Part shown: in pieces, positions 1 through 11,056 of the stretch
Layout of the letters: each line of letters begins with the position of its first letter
How positions within the stretch are numbered: position 1 is the stretch's first letter
Assembly (NCBI GenBank): GCA_013399115.1
Contig: VXAA01005261.1
Span: 44,324 to 108,323 of the forward strand
From: Anseranas semipalmata
Lineage: Eukaryota; Chordata; Aves; Anseriformes; Anseranatidae
Length of the DNA: 64,000 nt
Direction of reading: 5' to 3'
Notes under the pieces: generated by a model
What the model was told of the DNA's origin: nothing
The model's input: only the letters and a program-made list of their open reading frames with translations
The model's database searches: none
Position numbers and translations under genes: made by a program

Positions 1-559
1 AAAAAAAAAAAAAGGAAAAATAGCCTCTCTGATGGTGCCCCACTCAGCTCTCTGGAGAAAATAAATGAACTCACTTTCAGCTTTGTATGTGCCCTAAAGA
101 AAAGCAAGTGTGAACACGGCTCTCCTAAATCATTTCCATTTGTTTTTGTTCTTAAAGTTTTAAGTAAGTAATAGCATATTTGCAGTAAAGATGGTGATCT
201 GTCTGTATTTAGGGCATTAGCCTAATTTAACCCTCTCAAGAAAACAAAACAGAACAACACTAAATAATGAAAAAAATGTACAGGACCTCTTGAAATAAAC
301 TTAAAAAATCATTGTTCTCTGTATATCTTCAGGCTGCTGCTGAATGGGACATTTCTGATTTTCCTCCGTGCTCTTGACCATGTATTTTCTCCTCCCTTGA
401 ACCTCTGTAGTAATTGTGTGACTGTGAGCTGGTTAGCCTAGTGATCCTGAGTAAACTTCTTAATTTCTTTTGATAGAAAAACTTTTATGCTAGATCACGT
501 TGCCTTCTGTTGCTGCATCAATCCTGTGCAAAGGAGATGATTTACACAGCAGGGGCAGT

Positions 560-580
560 GGGCGGTGAGGCGTGACGTCA
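560..580. promoter_or_regulatory. GC box plus perfect CRE palindrome
   Basis: GGGCGG (560-565) is followed 7 bases later by a perfect 8-bp cyclic-AMP response element, TGACGTCA (573-580). Known biology: GC boxes bind Sp/KLF factors and the full CRE palindrome binds CREB/ATF dimers; the two often occur together close to transcription starts. In this AT-rich, CpG-poor window two CpG-containing motifs so close together stand out. The site lies just upstream of an open frame starting at 597. A regulatory role is inference only; no TATA box or initiator was convincing. Confidence 0.3.
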
Positions 581-596
581 ATTTACACCTGCAGGC

Positions 597-1127
597 ATGC
601 GGTCACAACTGGATCATGACTCTGTCACTGGACAAGATGTGGGCAAAAAGCCACGGGGTGCATTGGTAGCACTGGTGTGCCTCAGAAGTGCACAGGCTGA
701 TCCACAGAAACCAATTTCTAATGTGATCTGTTATATGTTTCTGGCTGAGGCCACTAGTGCCATCATAGCTGTGGCCCTCCAATGGAAACCTCATCTGTCA
801 TGTCCTTTATCCCTGCCACCAGCTCCATTCCCAGGACTGAGGCTGAGCTGGTCTCTCCTGGCACTCAGCTCTGTCCCTGCTTACCCTGGCCCTGTGCACC
901 TGCTTGTCCTCTTTCTTGCAAGCAGCTCCTCTTTGTGGAGAATTAAAATAGCTCATTCTTTTTTACATGCAAATACAGAATATTCAGGCTTACTTTTGAA
1001 AAAGCGTGGAGAGAGTGAGACGGCGTGCAGAGGTCCAAGAGCAGGGACAGAAAGGCGGTTAAGTTTCCCTTGGCTTTTATGTTGGATACTTAGTTGTAAG
1101 AATTTCATTTTACAGTTATTGAGATAG
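597..1127 (+). other. Unrecognised 176-codon open frame, coding status doubtful
   Basis: This is the longest open frame in the window that does not depend on CR1 or a simple repeat. The translation shows no domain I recognise. Its middle (about residues 70-115) is rich in leucine, serine and proline, with a hydrophobic run near residues 98-112 that could pass for a membrane segment; the C-terminal part is basic, then hydrophobic. The ATG has G at -3 but C at +4, so the start context is moderate. It sits in the GC-richer patch, where stop codons are rarer by chance, and no splice or poly(A) context supports it. It could be a chance frame, a decayed gene copy or, less likely, a short lineage-specific transcript. 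I would not annotate it as a gene without expression evidence. Confidence 0.12.
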
Positions 1128-1460
1128 TGTTACTCTTGAAATAGCAGAGCTTGGCGCTGCCTCCTGCCTCTAGTCTCAAATTTACACAGTGATAGTGTGA
1201 ATAAAATCAGTTGTCCTCATGGACAGCATTTCCTATGGCCAAAAACATAATCAGCCCAGCAAGCCTCCTGTTGTTTTTCTAGCATTTGTAATGTGAGATA
1301 GTAGACTAAGTGGGGATTAAAGTTATGCTTTGCTAAACACCCGTAGGTATGTGGATGTATCATGGAGAAGATACTCAGAATGGCTGTAATACTGTAACGC
1401 TGTGTAGCACTAATCTAAATATTAGATTAAATTAGGATGAAAAATGAATATTCTTCACAG

Positions 1461-1482
1461 ATTCTGTGATTCTGTGATTCTT
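1461..1482 (+). repeat. Isolated CR1-type 3' tail repeat, plus orientation
   Basis: Nearly three copies of the 8-bp unit ATTCTGTG, the terminal microsatellite of CR1 elements, stand here without any CR1 body upstream. The unit is inverted relative to the tail of the minus-strand CR1 that starts 56 bases downstream, giving 20-base perfect inverted arms (1462-1481 and 1543-1562). It may be the last trace of an extremely truncated plus-strand CR1, or a duplication of the neighbouring tail. Confidence 0.7.
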
Positions 1483-1538
1483 ACGTATGAATTATGACCA
1501 TGAATTTAGGTTCTGGATGGTATTGATATACCTTATTA

Positions 1539-1710
1539 TCACAGAATCACAGAATCACAGAACGTTAGGGATTGGAAGGGACCTTGGAAGATCATCTAGT
1601 CCAATCCCCCTGCCGGAGCAGGAACACCTAGATCAGGTCACACAGAAACGCGTCCAGGTGGGTTTTGAATGTCTCCAGAGAAGGAGACTCCACAACCTCT
1701 CTGGGCAGCC
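1539..1710 (-). mobile_element. CR1: CR1 LINE fragment, 3' end
   Basis: Read on the minus strand this is the last ~170 bases of a CR1 retroposon. The plus strand begins with three ATCACAGA-type tail units, then shows the reverse complement of the conserved CR1 3' end, including GGAAGGGACCTTGGAAGATC and CATCTAGTCCAATCCCCCTG, and breaks off at CTCTCTGGGCAGCC. The 5' truncation at about 1710 is typical of CR1. CR1 inserts by target-primed reverse transcription without a poly(A) tail and without clear target-site duplications. The CCAACCCCC-type ending groups it with the copy at 2904-3600. The open frame running antisense through it (1487-1741) is not a gene. Confidence 0.95.
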
Positions 1711-2085
1711 TTGTTATTATGATAACAAGAAGCATAGATAATACTTTGCATTTCTTTTTGAAGGAGAGGTAAACTGGGTCTTTAAATTGGGTAGTGTTGT
1801 TATTACTATTTTATAAATCCTTCATGAACTTGACCAAATTGCGTCTTTTAATTAATGACAAGAGTGAATTTTCATGCTTGTCTCTGCACTCCTAGACTTT
1901 GTGTGCCTTGTATTTGCTATATCCTACCCTATTTTCATATTTAAGCAGTGTGGCTGATACATGCTCCCCTTTTTTTCATATCCAGAGCAGGTATTATAGG
2001 GTGGGAGGGAAAGAAGTGAGGGTGTTTTGTGTATTAGCAAATAGTTCATATAGAGAAGAAGGCATCCTTCTAAAACACCTGCTGT
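1711..2085. other. Spacer between CR1 fragments, nothing recognised
   Basis: This is AT-rich sequence with no repeat, RNA gene or exon that I can identify. The adjoining CR1 similarity stops cleanly on both sides. Confidence 0.6.
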
Positions 2086-2143
2086 AGAATCAGGGAATCA
2101 CAGAGTCATTTAGGTTGGAGAAGACCTTTGAGATCATGAAGTC
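2086..2143 (-). mobile_element. CR1: Short CR1 LINE fragment, terminal ~58 bases
   Basis: The plus strand reads two decayed tail units (AATCAGGGAATCACAGAGTC) followed by TTTAGGTTGGAGAAGACCTT and TGAGATCATGAAGTC, the reverse complement of the extreme 3' end of a CR1 subfamily. Similarity is lost after about 2143, so only the terminal part survives. The TTTAGGTTGGA-type ending differs from the CCAACCCCC-type copies on either side, so it is a separate insertion rather than a piece of them. Confidence 0.88.
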
Positions 2144-2903
2144 GGGGGCACTGGACTTAAATAGTGACACAGTAGTAGATTATATTAAGAATTTAGCTTT
2201 ATCTTTTCTTCTGCAAAATGTTTACCAAATAAGAATCTGAGTTGCACCCCACTGTCTAGAGAAGACTATGACTTTTTCTTCTTTTGAATAAAGTCCCAAA
2301 CAAAGCTGTTCATAGATAATAAAAAATAGGAATATATTCTTTTTCCATATATTCAAAAAAAAAAAAGCATTTTACATTTAGAAGGTCAAGTTGCTTCAGT
2401 CTCAGAGCATTTTAGTTGAAACTGTAGGCAAAAAAGAGAAGAAGACAAAATATTAGAATACAAGTATTAAATTTGTATGGTTCAACTAGTCAGCCAGCAC
2501 TGAAATAACACCATGACCCTACTTGTTCCATGTAAAATCATCTCAAAAGTAGTTTGTAACTATCAAAATAATATTTGTAGTGTGCTTTTATTGATTTTGG
2601 TAGTATTATGGCCATAATTACCTTGATTAACATAGTTATGGATGATGGCTGGTAATATTAAAGTTGAGCAAACTCAAAGAAATTTCACACTGTTGTGAAA
2701 GACTTAAAAAGACTTGGGTTACTTTAACAATTGGAATTGTCTTTTGAGCTTTGTAATAGATAAAATGGGTTCTCAGTTATAGTGACAGCTGAAGACTTGG
2801 AGCTAGAAGAATGTATATATATATTTTTTTGCATCATCATCTGTAATATCATTCTAGTTCCTGTCATTTCAAATTGTAAGACCTGATCTCCCCTTCTGAT
2901 TAA
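2144..2903. other. Spacer between CR1 fragments, nothing recognised
   Basis: AT-rich unique sequence with a short TA run near 2814-2823. The 79-codon minus-strand frame overlapping its end runs into the next CR1 and has no recognisable protein content. Confidence 0.6.
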
Positions 2904-3600
2904 AATCACAGAATCACAGAATGGAGGAGGTTGGAAGGGACCTATGGAGGTCACCTGGTCCAACCCCCTTGCTCAAGCAAGGCCACCTAGAGCAGGTTGT
3001 GGAGGAACATATCCAGGCGTCTTCTGAAGATCTCCAAGAAGGGAGACTGCACAACCTCTCTGGGCAACCTGAGCCAGTGCTCAGTCACCTGCACGGTAAA
3101 GAAGTGCTTCCTGATGTTCAGATAGAACCTCCTGTCTTTCTGTTTGTGTCATTGCCTCTCGTCTTGGGCACCACTGAAAGGAACCTGCCTTCATCTTCTT
3201 TACACCTTCCCTTCAGGTGTTTGTGCACATTGATGTGTACAACCCCCGAGCCTTCTTTTCCCAAGGCTGAACAGTCTTTCAGCTCTCTCAGTCTTTCATC
3301 ACAGGATTGATGCTACAGACGTTTCATCATGTTTGTGGCCCTTTGCTGGACTTTCTCCAGGATGTCTATCTGTCTCTGTACTGGGGAGCTTAGCAGTGGA
3401 CACAGTATTCCAGGTGTGGCCTCACCAGAGCTGAGAAAAGGCAAAGGATCACCTCCCTTGACCTGCTGGCAATACCTGGCCTGATGTTGCCCGGGCTACT
3501 ACTCACCTTCTTTGTCAATAGGGCATTCTGCTGGGTTATGGTCAACTAGTTTTCTATCAGGACCCCTGGGTTCTTTTCTGCAAATTTGCCATTTCTGCAA
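2904..3600 (-). mobile_element. CR1: CR1 LINE copy, 5'-truncated, ~700 bases
   Basis: This is the longest CR1 match in the window. On the plus strand it starts with AATCACAGAATCACAGAATG tail units, passes through the 3' untranslated end (TCACCTGGTCCAACCCCCTT), then the reverse complement of the ORF2 C-terminal coding region, with landmarks such as TTTGCTGGACTTTCTCCAGG and TATTCCAGGTGTGGCCTCAC. Similarity fades around 3600, near the segment written GACCCCTGGGTTCTTTTCTG. The coding frame carries many substitutions and is not open throughout, so it is a dead copy. The plus-strand open frame at 2921-3310 is its antisense. It shares the CCAACCCCC-type 3' end with the copy at 1539-1710. Confidence 0.96.
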
Positions 3601-5184
3601 AGCTGTTGATTACTTACAGTTTTGGTGAAGAGAAGACATTGGGCTAGCTTGTTACCATGCAGAGCATCTGATTTAAACCAAATATTTTTAGGAAAATTTC
3701 ATTCAAAATCGTAGAGCCATTTCTGAGAATTCAGAGTATGGAGAAAAGGTTTGTCATTTAAAGCAGTTCTAATGGCCTTTCTTTCATGAAGACCGTAAGC
3801 CACTTTAACTTCTTTGTGGAGAAGGGTGTAAAATTTAGCAAGAGGAAGGTCTTGCATTGGGGAAGTCTACTGCTAATACTGTGAAACTGAGACCAAATTT
3901 GCTTATGTTATAGGCCTGCAGCTCAGTCGAGATCTAAGCTATCAGCTTTTACACACATTTTCACAGGCCATATGTGAATATGTGCATATGTCAGGGAAAG
4001 AAACTCTACTTCCTCTTCTCCTGTTGCACCAGGCAAAGTCAAATTATTTACAAACTGATACTACATCTGGATTTTACAGTCACGTTTTCATCTGGGCATG
4101 TAGTGCAAAGGTGGGGTGAATGAGGGAGTTGTGAGATTCAAATGAAGATCAAGCAAGAGCTACAACAGATCAAGAGGTAAACATGGGGAGTGGGAATATT
4201 TTACCATATGTCTGATTGTACAACTTCAGACATATCAAGTCTTGTGATCTCTGAAGATATCTTTTGTTGCTCTCTTATGTGACCCTATTAACTAACTCTT
4301 CTGTAACAGCTTTTGCCCCCTCAGTGTGAAGGGGAAAAATGGAATAAAACTGTACTTTTATGGTGTCTATTTGGTTTGAAATTATATCTCATTCCTATTT
4401 TACAGCTGTATGCCAAATTTCACGGAGTTGAAAAAAATCACCCTGTTTCTGAGTATTTCCAGCAAAATTGGGTTGATAATGCAATCATGCAATTAGGTAG
4501 AGACACGAAACACTCATCCTTAATGAGTGATGGCAGAATTCATTCATGAACATATCCTTCAAAAAATCAAGGTATGATTTTTGATAACCTAGCTTTGATT
4601 ACCATTATTGTGTTCTAGTCTCGTGTCCTGAAAACTACTTCTCTTAATAAAAATGTAACCTGTGCATTAAAATGAAGTTCTGTTCCTGGTTTAGAAATTC
4701 ACACTGTGTATAACATGAACACCACTAGGGCTTTATGTAAACATCAGAGTATGTAAAATATTGCTTGTAGCTGCCCCAGAGGTTGAGGAATTCTCTGAGG
4801 TTATTAGATAATCCTGTAGTAGGAGTTTTGAAAATCTTGGTTAGAAATTGTATCTTTTCCTTACACCTTGAGCTTACGTAACATGAAAAAGCAAAAAATG
4901 AGGAGTCCAGGTGTCCTTTTAATCTTCTTTCATTGCAATCCACACTTCAATATATTTACTCTCCAGTATCTTCTTTTATTTTTATTTTTTTTTCTACAAA
5001 ATACAACATGTGCCACACCTGTGATTAAAAAGATGATCAAACATGACGAAGTCTGCTAATGGGATAATGTATGGTGAGTAGACTATCAAGTCGTTAGCTG
5101 GACATAGTAAACCAAATATTCCCTGTATGCTTCTGTTCCCATATTTTAAATCTTCCCATAACAGCTCAAGTACATGGATAGATC
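3601..5184. other. Unique non-coding sequence
   Basis: About 1.6 kb of AT-rich sequence without a recognisable gene or transposon. At 4479-4493 the heptamer ATGCAAT occurs twice with a one-base spacer, resembling a tandem of weak octamer-like sites. A T-rich run with scattered A and C lies at about 4975-4996. The small open frames here have no recognisable product. Confidence 0.55.
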
Positions 5185-5829
5185 TTTTCTGAACATGAGA
5201 CAGCAGTGTGCCCAGGTGGCCAATGGCATCCTGCCTTGTATCAGAAACAGTGTGGGCCAGCAGGACCAGGGGAGTGATTGTCCGTCTGTACTTGGCACTG
5301 GTGAGGCCGCACCTCAAGTACTGTGTTTTGTTCTCACTACAAGAATGATATTGAGTTGCTCGAGTGTGTGCAGAGAACAATGAAGCTGGTGAAGGGACTA
5401 GAAAACAAGACACATTAAGAGCAGCTGAGGAAACTGGGGCTGTTTAGTCTGGAGGCTGAGGGGGGACCTCATCTCTCTCTATAACTACCCAAAAAGAGGT
5501 TGCAGTGGGGAGGGTGTCGGTCTCTTTTCTCAGGTGACAAGTGATAGGACATAAGGAAATGGCCTCAAGTTGCATCAGGAGTAGCTTAGATTAGATGCCA
5601 GGAATAATTTCTTCATGGAAAGAGTTGTGAGGCATTGGAAACGGTCTATCTAGTGAAGTGATGGAGTTGCCATCCCTGGAGGTATTTAAGAGGTGTGTAG
5701 ACATGGCAATAAGGGACATGGCTTAGTGGTGGACTGGTAGTGTTAGGTTTATGGTTGGACTTGATGATCTTAAGGGTCTTTTCCAACCTAGATGAGCTAT
5801 GATATTAGGATTGATTCTATGATCTTATT
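5185..5829 (+). mobile_element. CR1: CR1 LINE copy, 5'-truncated, ~645 bases
   Basis: This plus-strand copy covers the end of ORF2 and the 3' end. It begins near GAACATGAGACAGCAGTGTG, contains the conserved CACTGGTGAGGCCGCACCTC and GACAAGTGATAGGAC stretches, and ends with GGTCTTTTCCAACCTAGATG and a decayed ATTCTATGATC tail. Relative to my memory of the family a roughly 10-base block is missing near 5215-5222. The coding frame shifts soon after codons for CIRNSV (about 5240-5257) and is interrupted again downstream, so no functional C-terminal protein can be made. The 5' boundary is uncertain by some tens of bases. The frames at 5174-5383 (+) and 4994-5413 (-) are shadows of it. Confidence 0.95.
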
Positions 5830-8800
5830 ATTATGTGCTGTAAGGCACTTTGCACACCAAACACACAGTTCTGTCCCAGCTGCAAACAAGAGACTTTTGT
5901 TTCAGTAAGCAATGTAACGGCAATATAACATGTCCTTTACAAAAGCTGGTGAATAATGTCATGTACATCTGAGTCATGCCCCTATTAAATTTAATTAAAC
6001 TATTTAGACCCTTCGCAGTCTCAAAGGTATGTATTTCATGTACCTTTTGAGAGAAATGTGCAGTCAGCATAATTGTTGGACATGTACGTGCAAAGAAAGT
6101 TACCAAGAAGGGGAAAAATGGAAAGAAAAGAGACAGTTTAGGACCTTCCAGAAATATATGAACTGGAGTTTAATACATAGATTATATGAAGTGGGTACCT
6201 TGGAATAAATTGTGGGAGGAATGGATCACTAGTACTATTTGACACAGAGTTACACTTTCTAAAAATAGGAGAAAAAAAAAGGAGGACAAAAAAAGAAAAA
6301 GAAAGCAATTGCATAATTTGGAATAAACATACAAGGGAAGTCAGATCATAACGATGAGTTCTGCTAAATAACAGCAAAAGTGGTCCTTTAACCACATTAT
6401 TCTACTGACTGGATGAGAGCAATATGATAGGTCTTGCTAACACACCAGTTCAGGATTCATGTGGGAATGGAGTGGGTAATCTAGCAGGACCATCCCATCT
6501 CAGACAATAATATCCATCACAGGAATTAAACAAAGCCTATTCTTGTAACCATGCTTCACTTTGCTCATAGTCCTACATGGCTAGGTGCCATAAATAATGA
6601 CTGCATTACGTTGGTCCCAGATATGGCTTGTGGAGTGTTGTTTGATACTGTCACTTTTGACTCAACCAAATATTTCCAGAATTTTCATCTGTACAAGTAT
6701 ATATTTTTAAATGGACACCATATATGTCAGTTCTTTCAATGAGTCATTTAATAATGGAAGAGTGGATTTACACAAAACTGCCAGTAAATTGTTTCATTTA
6801 GTTTTGTTTTGACTTACAGATTAAACAGGCATATGTACTGCATTGAACTCAAAGTCCTGTTTGTGGATTTTGACTTAGTTATAGTAATATCTCTGCTCTC
6901 TATATCCGTGTAGCTCAGGTGGGCTGCAGAAACCCATTTTTCTTCAAACTGTACATGTTTCTGTGAAGAGCTGATACAAAGGAAATAATTCATATATAAG
7001 AATGCCACTACTATGTAACTATAATAGCCAAAAACTAGTCCTGTGTGGCTGCATATTTTGTTTCCTTTTATTTATTTTTTATTTTTTATCTTTTTAGAGG
7101 AAATAGAAAGGAGCCAGACTCATCTTGACTTATGCTAACTCCCAGAAATGTCTGACCAACTGCTCTGCATCATGCTTCACAGCCATGAAGAATGTCCTTT
7201 TTTGCCATGTCTTGGCTGACCTAAGCCAAAATGGGGAAGGGGAAATGAACAAGGGGAAATCTGTCTTTTTTTTTTTTTTTTAACAGATGAATGACATTTC
7301 AAGCTTTCCGTTCAATTTCAGAAAACTTGGTATTTAAGGCTTTAAGATTTTGCAGTTGGCTGGAGAATTGAGGCAGCAGAGGTCAGTACTCTAAGTCTAA
7401 GTGATCATTTTGCTTAACCTGTGCTTGGAAAAATAGCATATTTGCAAAATGACTTTTCATGGAAAGGATAACTGCTTCATTGTGATAGTGTGAGAAATTT
7501 CATGGCAATTTACTATGGTAAGATGGTGCACAGAGTGGTGCATGGGGACATTTTGAAATGGAAACAGTTTGATTTTTCTCACAAGTTTTATTAGATTTTT
7601 TTTTTTTTTGATATTGGAAATATCTGCCATTTTAGACATCTGTAGGTTTCAGTAGGAAAAAGTTGCCTTTACAAAATCTCATGAAGAAAAAAAGGTGTAC
7701 CTATGTAAAAGCCAGAAATCGATTTCCACATATTTTTTTCTCTTGCCCCCTTACTTCCATGTTGGTTTTTGGCATCTTCTTGCCATGACTGTGCTCCTGC
7801 TGAAAATCATGTTGTGTGTTTGTAACACTGGTTGTAGGTGATCCTAGTAAACCTAGGAAATCAGCCATATGAATCAACTGACACAGATTTGTGTGTTTGC
7901 AGATTTGGAGACTGTGTCTGAACAGTCCTTAGAAAGGCAATAAGACCTCTGTGTTTGGTATGTTCTCCCCCATTGCCTTTTACTTCTAACCTTTAACTTG
8001 CAGATAATGGCAACAGATATTGCATGCAAAGGTTTATTATGAGCACGGTCACTGAAGCATAATGCTTCACCTGTGATTTGTACAGTGGCTTTTCAAATTC
8101 TGCTTAGTGGAAGACTGCTGTCAAGAGGTAAACTCTCGAAATCCACTTGGAGTTAAATAAAGTACCTAGGAGTTTCTGTACTGTACTGCAGTGATTAACT
8201 GAAAGCAGTGTTTATTCTGTATGTGAGTGATTTTCAAACTTTGAATATAACCTTTCTAAATTTTTTTAATATTTATTTATTTATTTATTTATTGTATTTT
8301 TTTTAAAGATTTTCTTTTCAGGTATTCATCAGCATTATGTTTAACGATTCCTCTACGTATATGTTTTTTGTAGAAACTATTGTGCTTAGGGTTAACATCT
8401 ATGAGATGCTGACCAACCTTCACTGAATCTTTATGAAGTATTTCAGAAGATTAAAGAGCAGTTGCCAGATGGATCAGAACTTTTGGCTTTCATTGGAATG
8501 TTTATGTTGGTATTTAGGTTCATACTGAAGTTCATTTTATAAGCAAGTTCAGCATTTGCTTTCTAAATTCCATATTTTTATGTTGCATAGTTCATAAATG
8601 CCTAAGCATTTTCATTTGCTAACAAAATGTGCACCCTGTAGCCCCTTACAATGGAAAGCTGTTACTACAGTCTTGCACATGTACACCTGTGTATGTATAT
8701 ATGACAAGTGCCAAAACCAGAAGTCATTAAAAAATCCCCTCTACATTTGAAAGTTTCTTGCCATCATTCACCTACAGGACAGGCATACAGAGGCTAGACA

Positions 8801-10106
8801 GAAGATATCTTACTTGGTCATTCTAAATAAGAGTTATGTGCTAAAAAATGTGCTTAATTTGGATTAGGCAAAACTAACATATAGAACAAATACGGGTTTC
8901 ACACTGTCAGGAAAGAACCCCGTTTTTCTTTTAACATAGAAGCTTGTGCTGTATTAACATTTTTATTAGAAAAATGTTTCTGTCTTCCCCATTCTGTATT
9001 CATTCTCTGATACTTTTGGCAACACTGTCATAACATTGCTATGATGTTTTGCATTTTGGGGTAAATGAGCATATTGAAACAAGGACTGTGTATTTTTTTA
9101 TTTTTTATTTTTTTGTATCAAAGTCCAGGAAAATGCTTTATCTTTGTATTGTTTTATTTATTCAATTTTCCTGATTTGAAACAGTTTGAAACAGCATGGT
9201 GGTAGAATGTAGACAACTTCAATGGCAAATTTAAAATATCGTTCCTGGGTAAATGGTGAACCTCACCATAGTGAGGTTGTAGCGTAGACAGGATTTATTA
9301 CTTGATGACCAGCTTTTTCAAGGAGGCTGAGCATAGGGGTTACCTGTCTGCTATTAACTTCTAATACAATTTGGAAACATAACTGAATCTTATGATTATC
9401 ATAACTGAGGAATTTACAAGGCACTGGACAGCCACATAGTGAAGAATGTTTTTGTTTGCCAGAAAGGACACATAAGGGAAATAAAAAGGAAAATTGAATG
9501 CTTGGTAGCATTCAGAGAAATAAAACAAAATGCATCAGACATGCAGTAGTTTATGCACTTCCCTTGACTGACTGACCGAAGCTAGTCAGCGGATAGAAAG
9601 CCAACAAGTGGTGTGCTTAGCATTTCTGATAGACAATATAAAAATGGCTGCGCCCTGACAGTGGGAAAATGACCCTAGGTAAAAAGGTACTAGATGTGCG
9701 CATGAATATGAACTCCACAAAATTATTAGAGTTGTTGCTAAAAGGCAATTTTTGGAAAAGATTTTAAAGCTAAAGCTGAACATTTTTTAAAGAAATGTCT
9801 ACACTCCAAACGAAAATTCTTCTGAGGAAAAGCTGAATTCTAGTGTTTTTAGAAATTTTATAAACCAGTACTATTTTTCTAATAGCTTTACTTGAATTAT
9901 ATTTGAAGTTAAAAAAAAAATCAGATTTTGCCAGGCTCAAAATTATTTTGTTTCTGTAATTATCTGAAACTTTGTACTTTATATGTGGTCAAAGTGGGCC
10001 ACTCTAAAACTAATTTAACTGGTGAAACCTGCAAGCTGTTCAGAGGGTTTTTTGAGAGCTGTTTAGTGCTTTGTAAGATTTCTTGGTGGAGAGGGGTCTG
10101 TTTGTG
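5830..10106. other. Unique AT-rich sequence, no gene seen
   Basis: More than 4 kb with no recognisable exon, RNA gene or transposon. There is a T tract at 7265-7281 followed by AACAG, which resembles a splice acceptor but is followed by a frame that stops after 16 codons, and a TTTA run listed separately. Open frames of 60-91 codons are on both strands, unrelated to any family I recognise. Confidence 0.55.
8266..8294. repeat. (TTTA)n microsatellite
   Basis: About six uninterrupted TTTA units flanked by further T-rich sequence. Confidence 0.9.
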
Positions 10107-10142
10107 ATTTTTTTCTTTTTTTCTTTTTTTCTTTTTCTTCTT
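10107..10142. repeat. Pyrimidine tract of T runs separated by single C
   Basis: T runs of 5-8 bases are separated by single C bases, making an unbroken pyrimidine strand of about 35 bases. The lysine-rich minus-strand frame at 9960-10160 is its translation and not a gene. Confidence 0.85.
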
Positions 10143-10311
10143 AAACAGTAACAAAAGCAACTCTAATATCTCAAATTTCTGTAAAACAGGAACATGGATT
10201 TCTGCTCAGGCTTAAAATGCTAAAATTAGCTTACTCCATGTCCTTATTTCCCTCTCTCCTGAAATAAAGGTGATGGAGCAGTATTTGAACATATTTATAT
10301 GAATTTAAATA

Positions 10312-10364
<53 letters not shown>

Positions 10365-10372
10365 ATGTGTGG
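10312..10372. repeat. Compound (TC)n-(TG)n microsatellite
   Basis: A TC run (10312-10350, one TTT interruption) switches directly into a TG run (10351-10372, one TA interruption). Compound dinucleotide repeats of this sort are common and usually length-polymorphic. Confidence 0.93.
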
Positions 10373-10984
10373 TAGTGCTTTTAATTTTCATTTCCTTAAA
10401 CTTTAACATCAACTTTCAGGAGAAATTTTTATCTGGAACAAGTTTCATTCAGTATATCAATTGTACAGCTATAGTCTGGGAAAAATGAATAGAGAGGCTT
10501 TTAATAGCATCAAAACTGTCTTCAATTGTATCTAATGATTGCAATTCCAGATTCTTGCCACATGTTTAGCTCTGGCATTCTGCTGTTAGTTGGTTACTCA
10601 CTAACAGAAAGGAGAGACTATTTTAACAGGATCCCTGAAATGTTCTGGGTTGTGGCACAGACCTTTTCCTGGTCTTGGAGACTGCAGACTCACATCTTTC
10701 TATGTCAGATCACACATAAAGAATACTGGATGCTGGAGTGCAGTTAAAATGAATATTTACTGCATCCCTTTCAAACTGATTTGCTACCAAAAAACCAAAC
10801 CAAACCAAAACAATTATAACTCTCAGCTATGCCATTTAAATGACATCAGACCTCCATCAAGGTGAGAATACAGACATCCCAAGATTTCATTAAAATAATT
10901 TGACATTTTTGTATGAGATTCATGAAGGAAAGAACCCATGTAGCAAAGGATGGCTCATTTTAGTTTAAAGGAAATGTTCCATCT

Positions 10985-11056
10985 ATTCTTGGTATAACTT
11001 GGTATTAAGTTATAGTATAACTTGGTATTATTCTTGGTATAACTTGGTATTAAGTA
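10985..11056 (+). repeat. Two-copy tandem duplication, 45-base period
   Basis: The 26-base segment starting ATTCTTGGTATAACTTGG at 10985 recurs at 11030, exactly 45 bases later, and the shorter core TATAACTTGGTATTA also lies between them at 11016. This is a local duplication built from a smaller TATAACTTGGTATTA motif, immediately followed by an inverted TACAAGTATTAATACTTGTA hairpin (11055-11074). Confidence 0.9.

Larger units (their letters stand above)
1..1460. other. Unique non-coding sequence with a GC-richer patch
   Basis: The window opens in a 13-base A tract. Most of this stretch is AT-rich and matches no repeat I know. From about 540 to 1060 the base composition becomes clearly richer in G and C than its surroundings, and this patch holds the GC box, the CRE and the open frame listed separately. 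There is no CpG island in the strict sense, since CpG stays sparse. I see no exon with convincing splice signals. Confidence 0.6.

Noticed and set aside
1..13. Poly(A) at the very start, possibly the tail of a retrocopy
   Set aside because: The sequence to its left is outside the window, so nothing can be said about a body.
2921..3310. 129-codon plus-strand open frame
   Set aside because: It is the antisense of the CR1 copy at 2904-3600.
4994..5413. 139-codon minus-strand open frame
   Set aside because: Most of it is antisense to the CR1 copy at 5185-5829.
7262..7335. Strong splice-acceptor look-alike: T tract followed by AACAG and an ATG
   Set aside because: The frame after it stops after about 16 codons, no matching donor or conserved peptide was seen, and T tracts ending in AG are frequent in AT-rich DNA.
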